Assembly: GCA_903871935.1 (NCBI GenBank)
Contig: CAIQIQ010000167.1
Coordinates: 1-35,183, forward strand
Origin: an uncultured Phycisphaerales bacterium
Lineage (GTDB): Bacteria; Planctomycetota; Phycisphaerae; Tepidisphaerales; Tepidisphaeraceae
DNA length: 35,183 nt
Direction of reading: 5' to 3'
The notes below the pieces were generated by a model. It did no database searches and was not told where the DNA came from. It saw only the letters and a list, made by a program, of their open reading frames with translations. Below, piece by piece: positions 8,272 through 15,477 of the stretch. Position 1 is the first letter of the stretch. The number at the start of each line of letters is the position of its first letter. The position numbers and the translations under genes are program-made.

Positions 8272-9867
8272 TTACTGCTTTTCGACGGCAGTGGTTGTGG
8301 GCGTTGTGGCGGGCGCGGCTGAAGCGGCGACCGTCAGGGTATCGGGCAATCCGAGCAGCGGGCCGGCTTGCAGGAGGCTGTCGCGCAGCGCCTTTGCCTC
8401 GTCGAGCGCCTGCTTGGCGCCGGCGGCATCGCCGGCTGTCTGCATGACCGTGGACGAATCTGCCAGGGAGATCATCCGGCCAATGGTGGCCGCCTGTTTG
8501 GCGTCCGGAGTTGTGGCCATGGCCTGGCTTACCGTATCGAAGGTTTCGCCGGCGGCTTTGAGAGATTCGCCGGCCTTGGTGAGCTGATCGCCCTGCTCGG
8601 TCTTGAGCTTTGCCCGGGCGGCATCATTCATGCTCTCGGGCACTGGTTGCTTGAGAGCGGCACCGAGCTGGGCGGTGGTTTCGGCGACCTTTGATTCATA
8701 CGCGGTCAGGCTGGCCTGCGCACCGAGTGTCGAACCGATGGCGTATTGGATCTGGCCCTGCAGGACGCGGACTGCAGATGGGTCAAACACGGCGTCGGTG
8801 AGTTTGGTGATCGGCGAGCCCCTGGTGGCGCCCTGTGCCCGCAGATCTGTGATCGTCTTCTCGGAACTGCTTACGGCACCGCGGACAAGAGCCGATGCCC
8901 CGTCCAACTGCTGTTGGTAGGCCAGGTTGTCTTTGGTGTATTGGTCCGTCAGTTGCACCAACTCGCTGGCGCCAAGAGAGATACTGGCGAACTGGGCATC
9001 ATCCATTTTGGAGTAGACCTGGCCAGCGTATCCGGTTCGTTGCTCCATCTGCGCTGCCACGCCGCGCCAGCCCTTCTCAATCGCATCGCGCTGACCGGCG
9101 AACAAATCGACTGTCTGGGCGGATTGCTGCGACTGGCCTTCGGCAACCTGCAGATCCTGCTGCAGCGGCACCAGTGATGCCTCGGTCTTCTCGATCTGCA
9201 CCTGGGTTTCGGAGGCCTGCTTGCGCGCATCGGCCGATTGCTTGAAGAGCGTCACTGCCTGCTCGCCCTTGGCACTGTTCGATTGCTCCATAAGCTGCCG
9301 GGAGTTGCCTGCAAGCTGATCATGCTTCTGCTTGAGGTCCGCCAGGGCCCTTTGGGTCTCAGCAATTTTGTCTTTCAGGGCATTGGCGTTTGCCAGGCTC
9401 GCGGCCGCCGTAGGGAGATTCACACCTTCGGCGACGGCCCAGTCTTTCTGGGCGCCACCGCGCACGAGGGCGAGGGTCTTGTCCAGTTCCGCCAGTGCGG
9501 CATCTGGTTTGTATTTGCTCAGTTCATTGGCCGAGGTGGCGATGCGTTGCGCCGTGAGGTTCAGGCGGCCGATCTGCCACATCTTTTGCGAGATAGCGAT
9601 CTGCTGCGCGGCAAGGCTCTGGTAGGTGGGCAGAGAAGAGGCGACCTGTTCGCTGGCGGCCACCTTGGCAGCGAGGGCGGTGATAGCCGTGGACGCCCCC
9701 TTTTCCTTTGCGGCCGCCTGGAAATCATCATTGAGGATGCTCTGCGCCGCCTTGCTGTCGGAGGTACTGCGTGTATCGCAGCCCGCGCCCGTAAGGCCAA
9801 TAGCCGAGCTCGCCAGTACCGCGCTGATCGATGCTTTGAAGGCCTGATGCCGGAAAGTAAGGCGCAT
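8272..9867 (-). CDS. Exported coiled-coil protein, possible lipoprotein
   Basis: 531 residues from ATG at 9867; AAGGA lies 7 bases upstream on the minus strand. An in-frame start at 9918 is less likely because it would put an extra 17 residues before the signal sequence. The N-terminus has a basic start and a hydrophobic stretch ending in LTGAGC (Cys30). This looks like a lipobox but lacks Leu at -3, so lipidation is uncertain. Nearly all the rest is Ala/Gln/Lys-rich helix with coiled-coil character, notably around residues 155-280. The C-terminus is low-complexity Ala/Thr/Pro. No enzymatic motif is visible. It is convergent with the NuoEF-like gene and alone on its strand. I do not recognise a specific family; a periplasmic structural or scaffold role is only a guess. 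Confidence 0.8.
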   Translation of the reverse strand: MRLTFRHQAFKASISAVLASSAIGLTGAGCDTRSTSDSKAAQSILNDDFQAAAKEKGASTAITALAAKVAASEQVASSLPTYQSLAAQQIAISQKMWQIGRLNLTAQRIATSANELSKYKPDAALAELDKTLALVRGGAQKDWAVAEGVNLPTAAASLANANALKDKIAETQRALADLKQKHDQLAGNSRQLMEQSNSAKGEQAVTLFKQSADARKQASETQVQIEKTEASLVPLQQDLQVAEGQSQQSAQTVDLFAGQRDAIEKGWRGVAAQMEQRTGYAGQVYSKMDDAQFASISLGASELVQLTDQYTKDNLAYQQQLDGASALVRGAVSSSEKTITDLRAQGATRGSPITKLTDAVFDPSAVRVLQGQIQYAIGSTLGAQASLTAYESKVAETTAQLGAALKQPVPESMNDAARAKLKTEQGDQLTKAGESLKAAGETFDTVSQAMATTPDAKQAATIGRMISLADSSTVMQTAGDAAGAKQALDEAKALRDSLLQAGPLLGLPDTLTVAASAAPATTPTTTAVEKQ

Positions 9868-10109
9868 GAGTGTGTCCTTATCCTCGCAAAACCCTTTTCG
9901 TGCCGTTGGCAACGGCAATCAAGATGCCCCATGACGATTCAGGGGCGTGACTATATTTCATTATGCCGCTGGAAGTTGCACCAGTCAAACGATAACTGCC
10001 CGCTGCGCGGGAATGACGAATCAATGGCGAAGAAGGCACCAAGGCACGGAGGGAAGATGGGAAGAGCGTAAGAGGGGGCGATGGGGAGTAAGACAAAAAA
10101 GGGGCCGGG

Positions 10110-10118
10110 TGTGGATAA
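10110..10118 (-). promoter_or_regulatory. DnaA-box-like sequence 1
   Basis: TGTGGATAA is the exact reverse complement of the strongest E. coli DnaA box, TTATCCACA. It is followed 5 bases later by the 14-bp repeat AGGTGCGCAGGTTC. The sequence match is certain; function is inferred. Confidence 0.4.
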
Positions 10119-10226
10119 GTGACAGGTGCGCAGGTTCTGGAGCGGGATACCCCCTATATGGTAAGTGCTGCGGAGGCAAGCGGTTAGGTGGAGATTGGGG
10201 GAGGAGGTGCGCAGGTTCGACCTGAT

Positions 10227-10235
10227 TGTGGATAA
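10227..10235 (-). promoter_or_regulatory. DnaA-box-like sequence 2
   Basis: A second exact TGTGGATAA in the same orientation, 117 bp from the first. It is preceded, not followed, by a copy of AGGTGCGCAGGTTC, so the two sites are not simply one duplicated block. Confidence 0.4.
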
Positions 10236-10252
10236 GTCCCCCCGCGGAGCCG

Positions 10253-10294
10253 GAAGTCGGAGGTCGGAGGTCAGAAGTCAGAAGTCAGAAGTCA
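10253..10294 (+). repeat. Six-unit GAAGTCA heptamer array
   Basis: Six contiguous 7-bp units: GAAGTCG, GAGGTCG, GAGGTCA, then GAAGTCA three times. Related units occur inside coding sequence at 6506-6526 and 11936-11970. It is a tandem repeat with a degenerate edge and a perfect core, which suggests recent expansion. Confidence 0.85.
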
Positions 10295-10309
10295 GCATGC
10301 AGACCAAGG

Positions 10310-10500
10310 CGCGCGACAGTGGGCGGAAACGGGGGAATTCGTTGCGCCGGGTGGTCGTGTAAGTAGCGATGACAGCGGGAGTTGTGGAGGGGTGGGAAAG
10401 TGTCGCGCGCTAGATGCACACATGTCGCGCGGGGTTAAGTCTTGGTGGGACAGGGGTTTGGGTGCAAGTTAGTGCATGAAATGTATGGAAGTGTCGCGCG
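10310..10500. repeat. Cluster of four TGTCGCGCG motifs
   Basis: TGTCGCGCG occurs at 10401-10409, 10423-10431 and 10492-10500, and inverted at 10310-10318. Two copies lie in a longer shared 14-mer AAGTGTCGCGCGCT (10398-10411 and 10489-10502). Short TGCAC/GTGCA words alternate with them. This could be a protein-binding cluster; no known regulator site is recognised. Confidence 0.55.
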
Positions 10501-10828
10501 CTGCACCTTCTGTGTAAGGCGAATAACGGAACGTATGTGGTTGTCAAATAGCTATGCGGGTACACACCCTCGCCTCGGTCCTCTCCGTCGCCACGGCGAC
10601 TCCATCCGTGGACGCGGGAGAGGAGGGAGGAAAAGCACGTCCCTCTACCCTATGGGGTGGTTGGGAGGGTTTTTGCGCTAAAATGGCTGAAAAGTGAGGG
10701 GTAAAGAAAATTTGAAGATTTCTGGAGGGCAAGATTCATCGCGGGACGCGGAGAGGGGGGCAGGAATCAGAACGAGGGGGAGAGTGCGAGAGGGGGAGAT
10801 GGGGAGAGCGGAAATGGGGAATTGCAGG

Positions 10829-12103
10829 TCAGCGGAGTTGGTGGCCGTACTCAGCAAGCCTGCTGCCGGCGTGGTGGTAGAAGAGGCGGAGGCCGGGGCA
10901 GAGGTAGTTTAGGCCGGGTTCGCCGTCGGGGGTCTTGGTGAACCGGCGCTTGGGGCATTCGCCAAAGCAGACCTGAAGGAATGGACAATGTTTGCAGTAG
11001 CCAGGGAGGTTTCTGCTCTTGGCTTCGCCAAACTGCTTCTGCCGCTGGCTGCGGACGAGGTCGGAGAGGGTTTGGCCGGTCTTGCCGTCGGCTACACCCA
11101 GTTTGTACTCCGGGTAGACGAAGTGGTCACAGCTATAGACGCTGCCATCTTTCTCCATGGAGACCGACCGGCCGCAGATGGGGGAGCAGATGCACATCAA
11201 GGCGCTGCCGCCAGCAAACTGGCTGGCCCAGGAGTGGAACCAGTTGATGGGTGTTCCTTGGCGATCCCGCTGCCACCAGAGGTCAAACACCTGGCAGAGG
11301 AAGTTTCCCCAGTCCTCGGCGGAGATGGACCAGTCGGTCATGATGGAATCGGGATGGCCCGGGCGCAGGCGTTCATCTCCCACGGTGAGCAGGGTCTCGG
11401 CCGGCCAGTGGCCGGGGGCGACGGTGGTGTGGTCCTTCCGCTCCACGCACGGCTGGAACTGAGCCACATTGGGGCGCAGCTCGCGCATGATGAACTCGTA
11501 GAGTTCCTCCACCCGGTTGACATTGGCCGGGGTGATTGTGGTCAGCGTGTCAAAGTGGATGTTATGTTTGTGCAGCAGTTCAATCGCCTGGCGGACTGAA
11601 GCATACGATCCGGCCCCGGAACGGGTGCGGCGATAGGCATCGTGGATATCGGCCGGGCCGTCGATACTTATGCCCACAGCCCAATCATGTTCCTTGAGAA
11701 ACTGACACCACTGCTCATCCAGCAGCACACCATTGGTCTGCAGGGCATTGGAGATGGTTACACCTTTGCGAGCATGCTTCTGCTGGAGGGCGATGACCCG
11801 GCGGTAAAAGTCCAGGCCGGCGAGGGTTGGCTCGCCGCCCTGCCAGGCGAAGAAGACGGTGGGGTTGTCCTGCGCAGCGATGTACTCGGCGACAAACTGC
11901 TCCAGCGGGGCATCGCTCATGGCTGAACTGCACGTTCCGTTCTGGCTTCTGTCTTCTGGCTCCCGACTTCTTTGGTTGTGTTTATAGAAACAGTATTCAC
12001 ACGCGAGATTACACCCCGCGCCACCGGGCTTGCTCATCACGTTGAAGGCGGCGATGGGCCAGGGGGTATTCAGATAGGAGCGGGAGAGTGGGATGCGAGT
12101 CAT
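10829..12103 (-). CDS. Anaerobic sulfatase-maturating enzyme-like radical SAM/SPASM protein
   Basis: 424 residues. The N-terminal radical SAM motif C31-x3-C35-x2-C38 (CNLACEYC) binds the SAM [4Fe-4S] cluster; AWQGGEPTLAG and GISIDGP are typical core strands. The C-terminal SPASM region has CSPICGRSVSMEKDG, VYSCDHFVYPEYKLG and CKHCPFLQVCFGECPKRRF, which would hold two auxiliary clusters. In characterised anSMEs this chemistry converts an active-site Cys or Ser of a sulfatase to formylglycine. Planctomycetes carry many sulfatases, but none is in the window. The start ATG at 12103 gives a normal N-terminus. Residues ~41-66, just after the cysteine motif, are encoded by a GAAGNCA heptamer array and look unlike the usual family sequence. 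The assignment as anSME rather than another SPASM maturase is probable, not certain. Confidence 0.85.
   Translation of the reverse strand: MTRIPLSRSYLNTPWPIAAFNVMSKPGGAGCNLACEYCFYKHNQRSREPEDRSQNGTCSSAMSDAPLEQFVAEYIAAQDNPTVFFAWQGGEPTLAGLDFYRRVIALQQKHARKGVTISNALQTNGVLLDEQWCQFLKEHDWAVGISIDGPADIHDAYRRTRSGAGSYASVRQAIELLHKHNIHFDTLTTITPANVNRVEELYEFIMRELRPNVAQFQPCVERKDHTTVAPGHWPAETLLTVGDERLRPGHPDSIMTDWSISAEDWGNFLCQVFDLWWQRDRQGTPINWFHSWASQFAGGSALMCICSPICGRSVSMEKDGSVYSCDHFVYPEYKLGVADGKTGQTLSDLVRSQRQKQFGEAKSRNLPGYCKHCPFLQVCFGECPKRRFTKTPDGEPGLNYLCPGLRLFYHHAGSRLAEYGHQLR
11936..11970 (-). repeat. Five degenerate GAAGNCA heptamers inside the anSME-like gene
   Basis: Read on the minus strand the units are GAAGTCG, GGAGCCA, GAAGACA, GAAGCCA, GAACGGA. 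They encode a hydrophilic Arg/Ser/Glu/Asp-rich stretch a few residues after the radical SAM cysteines. Same family as the arrays at 6506-6526 and 10253-10294. Confidence 0.7.
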
Positions 12104-12119
12104 ATACGATCTGCGTCCT

Positions 12120-12187
12120 GTTTTCCGATAGTTTTCCGATACTCCCTCTTGGCTTCCTCACTTGGCTTCCTCCCACTTGGCTTCCTC
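12120..12187. repeat. Tandem repeats upstream of the anSME-like gene
   Basis: GTTTTCCGATA is duplicated head to tail (12120-12130, 12131-12141). Then TTGGCTTCCTC occurs three times (12149-12159, 12162-12172, 12177-12187) with 13- and 15-bp spacing. On the minus strand the latter contain GGAAGCCA, which overlaps the heptamer family. They lie just upstream of the start codon at 12103, in its likely leader. Confidence 0.75.
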
Positions 12188-12232
12188 TCCTGTGTTCATT
12201 CTACGAATCCAGGCCCCTTATCCGAGTGCTGT

Positions 12233-12658
12233 TCAGGCAAACCTCCCGCATCGAATCCACAGAGTCCCGACAGCGACGAAAGCAAGTATGGCATGTGCCA
12301 GGGCAATCCATTTCAGGCATTGCCATCCCCGTCTATGCGCGCCAGCAATGCCGAGAATCACTGCATACGGCACAAATTGGAGAAAAGCGAAAAACCATAC
12401 AAGCCTTCCGACAATTTCGCCCATTTCCACTGAGTGCCCCAAAGCAAGCGTGAGCGACGCACAGGGAAAGCAGAACGCATAGGGCCATTGCCAGTCAAGC
12501 CATTCGCTGCACACGAGGCAGACGATCCACAGGCCAACGCCTGCAACAAGAGCTACTATTATATAAACCAGCTCCAGCCCCAGCATGCTTGGCAGGTCCT
12601 CTTGGCTACTGCGTTCGTGATCCCATACTTTCTTCGGGGCATTGCACATGGTCGACAC
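12233..12658 (-). CDS. Small polytopic membrane protein of unknown function
   Basis: 141 residues from a GTG at 12658; ATG codons at 12649 and 12586 are alternatives. The 12586 ATG has GAGGA about 10 bases upstream and would give a 117-residue protein starting just before the first membrane span. Four hydrophobic segments are visible (starting LELVYIIVALV, WPYAFCFPCA, RLVWFFAFLQF, WIALAHAILAF). No family is recognised. It lies on the same strand as, and 129 bp upstream of, the anSME-like gene, separated by the tandem repeats. Base composition is less GC-rich than its neighbours. Confidence 0.6.
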   Translation of the reverse strand: MSTMCNAPKKVWDHERSSQEDLPSMLGLELVYIIVALVAGVGLWIVCLVCSEWLDWQWPYAFCFPCASLTLALGHSVEMGEIVGRLVWFFAFLQFVPYAVILGIAGAHRRGWQCLKWIALAHAILAFVAVGTLWIRCGRFA

Positions 12659-13091
12659 CCATTTAGGTACTACTATATGAAGAAGAAAAAGGGGCCTGGA
12701 TTCGTTGTTTCACGTTCATGGGGCATTGCATGCACCTACCGCCTTTCTGGGACGACCCAGGGGCCGCATTGCCGATTCGAGACCCGGCCGTTGCACCACT
12801 TCATCGGACCAGCTATCGTCGCCAAACGGGCGACCGCCCTGACGTTTCTGCCTCGCCACGACACTAAGCTAACGCGCCCGGCTCTGAATCGTCAACTTGC
12901 TATGTGCTTGGCGGGACTGCACTTAGGTTGGTCCCGGGGCGTGGGTGTTTTCATGTTGGGCGACTGGGGTGGGCACGCCGGGCAGACCGAAGCAGTTGCC
13001 TGCGCCCTGACGGGAGCTATAATCCCGCCCTCATCATCGTGCCGGGCTATTCCAAAATGAGCCGCGGCGCAGGCTATTTAAGGAACAACAC
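12659..13091. other. Intergenic region upstream of lysC
   Basis: 433 bp without a supportable gene. A frame reading rightward across 12434-13060 is mostly antisense to the membrane protein and has no protein-like character. The lysC promoter and ribosome binding site lie at its right end. Confidence 0.55.
12996..13023 (+). promoter_or_regulatory. Sigma-70-like promoter for lysC
   Basis: TTGCCT (12996-13001), a 16-bp spacer and a perfect TATAAT (13018-13023). Transcription would start near 13030, giving a leader of about 60 bases before the lysC ATG. AAGGAA at 13080-13085 is the ribosome binding site. No lysine riboswitch fits in so short a leader. Confidence 0.55.
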
Positions 13092-14333
13092 ATGGGTCTG
13101 ATCGTCCAGAAATTCGGTGGGACCTCGGTTGCCACCCCCGAGAAGATTCACGCTGCCTGTCGTAAGGCGATTGCTGCCCAGGAGCGCGGCAATCAAGTGG
13201 TTGTGGTCGTGTCCGCCATGGGTGACACGACCGACGACCTGATCGAACTGGCCCAGAAGGTCTGCCAATACAACGCGATACAGACCATTCCACCCAAGCG
13301 GGAGATGGATCAGCTCCTGGTTACGGGCGAGCAGGTGACGATTGCCCTGATGGCGATGGGGATTCATGCGCAGGGGCATCAGGCGATCAGCTTCACGGGG
13401 GGGCAGATCGGCCTGATTACCGATAGTGTCTTCTCCAAGGCGCGCATCCAGTCGATCAACAAGCAGCGCATTTTCGAGCAGCTTCACGCCGGCAAGATCG
13501 TCATTATTGCCGGCTTCCAGGGCATCACGGAAGATGGCGATTACACCACGCTGGGTCGTGGCGGCTCCAATGCCACGCTGGTTGCCGTTGGCGCTGTGCT
13601 TAAGGCGGATGTCTGCGAGAATTTCACCGATGTCGATGGCATCTATACCGCCGACCCGCGCATCGTGAAGAATGCCCGGAAGATTGACCGCATCAGCTAC
13701 GATGAAATGCTTGAACTCTCCGGGCTGGGCGCAAGCGTGCTGCAGACCCGTGCGGTGGAGTTTGCCAAGAAATACAACGTCCCGCTGCATGTCCGCAACA
13801 GCGCACATGATGGCGAGGGGACGTGGATCGTTGCGGAGAACCCGAACATGGAACACATTGTCGTTTCCGGTGCAGCCCTGAAAAAGGATCTCACCCGCGT
13901 TACTCTCAAGGGCGTTCCCGACCGGCCAGGCATTGCCGCCCGGGTCTTCGGAGAGATTGCGGCCGCCAATATCGTCGTTGACGACATCATCCAGAATGTC
14001 ATGGACGACAATACGGCCAACGTGTCCTTCACGGTTGAGCACGGTGAACTGAACGACTTAAAGAGCGTCGTCGAGAAGCTCCTGAAAGAACTCGGCGGGA
14101 ATGCCAAGGCCGCTTACCAGGGCGATCTGTCTAAGGTAAGCGTGGTCGGCGTGGGTATGCGAGTTCACACTGGCGTTGCCCAGCGCATGTTTGGCGCTCT
14201 GGCCGGCGCGGGGATCAACATCCAGAATATCACGACCAGCGAGATCAAGATTTCCTGCATCATCCGCAAGGAAGATGGGCCAAAGGCCCTTCAACTCGTC
14301 CACGATGCGTTCGAACTTGAGAAAACCCGCTAG
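13092..14333 (+). CDS. lysC: Aspartate kinase
   Basis: 413 residues, the usual length of a monofunctional aspartokinase. It phosphorylates L-aspartate with ATP in the cytoplasm, the first step toward lysine, diaminopimelate, threonine and methionine. The kinase motif KFGGTSV is at residues 7-13, with VVVVVSAMGDTTD following and FTDVDGIYTADPR later in the amino-acid-kinase domain. Two ACT domains occupy about 265-410 (KGVPDRPGIAARVF; VGVGMRVHTGVAQRMF), implying feedback control by end-product amino acids. Start is clear: AAGGAA 6-7 bases upstream and a good promoter. No other amino-acid biosynthesis gene is adjacent, and a sugar transporter follows after 135 bp. Confidence 0.95.
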   Translation: MGLIVQKFGGTSVATPEKIHAACRKAIAAQERGNQVVVVVSAMGDTTDDLIELAQKVCQYNAIQTIPPKREMDQLLVTGEQVTIALMAMGIHAQGHQAISFTGGQIGLITDSVFSKARIQSINKQRIFEQLHAGKIVIIAGFQGITEDGDYTTLGRGGSNATLVAVGAVLKADVCENFTDVDGIYTADPRIVKNARKIDRISYDEMLELSGLGASVLQTRAVEFAKKYNVPLHVRNSAHDGEGTWIVAENPNMEHIVVSGAALKKDLTRVTLKGVPDRPGIAARVFGEIAAANIVVDDIIQNVMDDNTANVSFTVEHGELNDLKSVVEKLLKELGGNAKAAYQGDLSKVSVVGVGMRVHTGVAQRMFGALAGAGINIQNITTSEIKISCIIRKEDGPKALQLVHDAFELEKTR

Positions 14334-14468
14334 GGGTCTTCCTCGCCGGCCGGTAAAAGCTATCATGCCCGGTGAAATCGGTGCGTCCACATGTCGGGCG
14401 CATCGGCCGCGCCAGGATTGTCCTGTCATCAGCGCTTTGCGGCTTTGCTCTCCAATAAGAGGATGAAC

Positions 14469-15467
14469 ATGCATCGATCACTCATTGGCCTGGGTATGGC
14501 GTGTCTGTTTCTGTGTTTGCTTGGCTTGGGTTGTGGCAAGAAGCAGGCTTCGGATCAGATCACGATCGGCTTTGTGGTCAATCGGCCGGATGATACGTGG
14601 TATCAGAATGAATGGAAGTTTGCCCAGCAGGCGGCCGACAAGTATGGCTTCAAGCTGGTCAAAGTCGGGGCACTGGACGGCGGGGAGACGCTTCGGGTCA
14701 TCGACAATCTGGCCGCGATGAACGCCAAGGGCATGATCATTTGCGCGCCAGATGTTCGTCTGGGGCCGACAATTGTTGCCAAGACATCGGCCGCCGGGAT
14801 CAAGCTCATGAGCGTGGACGACCAGCTTGTTGGCGCCGACGGCAAATTCCTGGACGTGCCACACCTGGGCATATCGGCCAGCAACATCGGCAAGATGGTG
14901 GGTGAAATCCTGGCCGAGCAGATGAAGAAGCGCGGCTGGAAACCTGAGGAAACGGCGCTGTGCATGGTGACATGGGATGAGCTGGAAACCGGCCGGCTGC
15001 GGACTGAAGGCACGGCCCAGGCTTTGGTTGATGCGGGTTTTCCAAAGGAGCGCATTTTCAGGGCTCCGCAACAGAACGCAGCCGATGTACCCCACGCAAT
15101 GGATGCTGCCAATATCATGCTGACCCAGCATCCCGACGTGAAGAACTGGCTGGTGTGCAGCACGAATGACAATGGCGTCCTGGGCGCAATTCGCGCCATG
15201 GAGGGACGCGGACTGGACAAGGATCATGTTATCGGTGTGGGCATTAACGGCACCAATGCCAAGGACGAATTCCGCCGCGACACGCCCACTGGGTTCTGGG
15301 GATCGATCCTGCTTGCGCCCCGCCAGCATGGTTTTGGCACGGCTGAGATGATGTACCAGTGGATCAAGGATGGGAAAGAGCCCCCCAAGATTACTTACAC
15401 AAACGGCTTCCTGATCACTCGCGACACGTACGAGAAGATCATGAAGGAAGAGGGGCTGCTGGACTAA
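14469..15467 (+). CDS. araF: Sugar ABC transporter substrate-binding lipoprotein, AraF-like
   Basis: 332 residues from ATG 14469 (AGAGG 6 bases upstream); ATG 14463 is too close to that site. The signal ends in LLGLGC (a good lipobox), so the protein is likely a membrane-anchored periplasmic binding protein. The mature part matches the periplasmic-binding/LacI fold: TIGFVVNRPDDTWYQNEWKF at the start, LMSVDDQLVG, VGVGINGTNAKDEF near the C-terminal lobe. In E. coli AraF binds L-arabinose. The strong AraH match downstream supports that family, although the true substrate cannot be read from sequence. First gene of araF-araG-araH; a 10-bp gap to araG. A weak TATCAT at 14361-14366 could be its own -10. 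Confidence 0.88.
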   Translation: MHRSLIGLGMACLFLCLLGLGCGKKQASDQITIGFVVNRPDDTWYQNEWKFAQQAADKYGFKLVKVGALDGGETLRVIDNLAAMNAKGMIICAPDVRLGPTIVAKTSAAGIKLMSVDDQLVGADGKFLDVPHLGISASNIGKMVGEILAEQMKKRGWKPEETALCMVTWDELETGRLRTEGTAQALVDAGFPKERIFRAPQQNAADVPHAMDAANIMLTQHPDVKNWLVCSTNDNGVLGAIRAMEGRGLDKDHVIGVGINGTNAKDEFRRDTPTGFWGSILLAPRQHGFGTAEMMYQWIKDGKEPPKITYTNGFLITRDTYEKIMKEEGLLD

Positions 15468-15477
15468 GCAGCGGGCA

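Larger units (their letters stand above)
9868..10828. other. Gene-free 961 bp region rich in short repeats
   Basis: No frame here has both a ribosome binding site and protein-like composition. The region contains purine-rich tracts (10040-10090, 10755-10815), a 14-bp repeat AGGTGCGCAGGTTC at 10124-10137 and 10205-10218, two TGTGGATAA sequences, a heptamer array, four TGTCGCGCG motifs, a GTCGC/GCGAC hairpin near 10588-10601, and a short A/T-rich patch around 10679-10722. It separates two minus-strand genes and is much longer than other spacers in the window. Confidence 0.6.

Noticed and set aside
10205..10225. T-loop-like GGTTCGACC
   Set aside because: It is just a short palindrome within the repeat AGGTGCGCAGGTTC; no tRNA cloverleaf around it.
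10641..10674. Terminator-like CCCTC/GAGGG stem followed by five T
   Set aside because: Stem is short and broken, and no plus-strand gene ends upstream for it to serve.
9868..10828. Calling the region a chromosomal origin outright
   Set aside because: Only two exact DnaA boxes, no strong A/T-rich unwinding element and no dnaA, dnaN, gidA or parAB nearby; kept as a hypothesis only.
12700..12830. Possible tRNA (T-loop-like GATTCGAGA)
   Set aside because: No matching acceptor stem, D-arm or anticodon arm could be drawn.
12434..13060. Plus-strand frame of about 208 residues
   Set aside because: First part is antisense to the small membrane protein, the rest has no domain or ribosome binding site and overlaps the lysC promoter.
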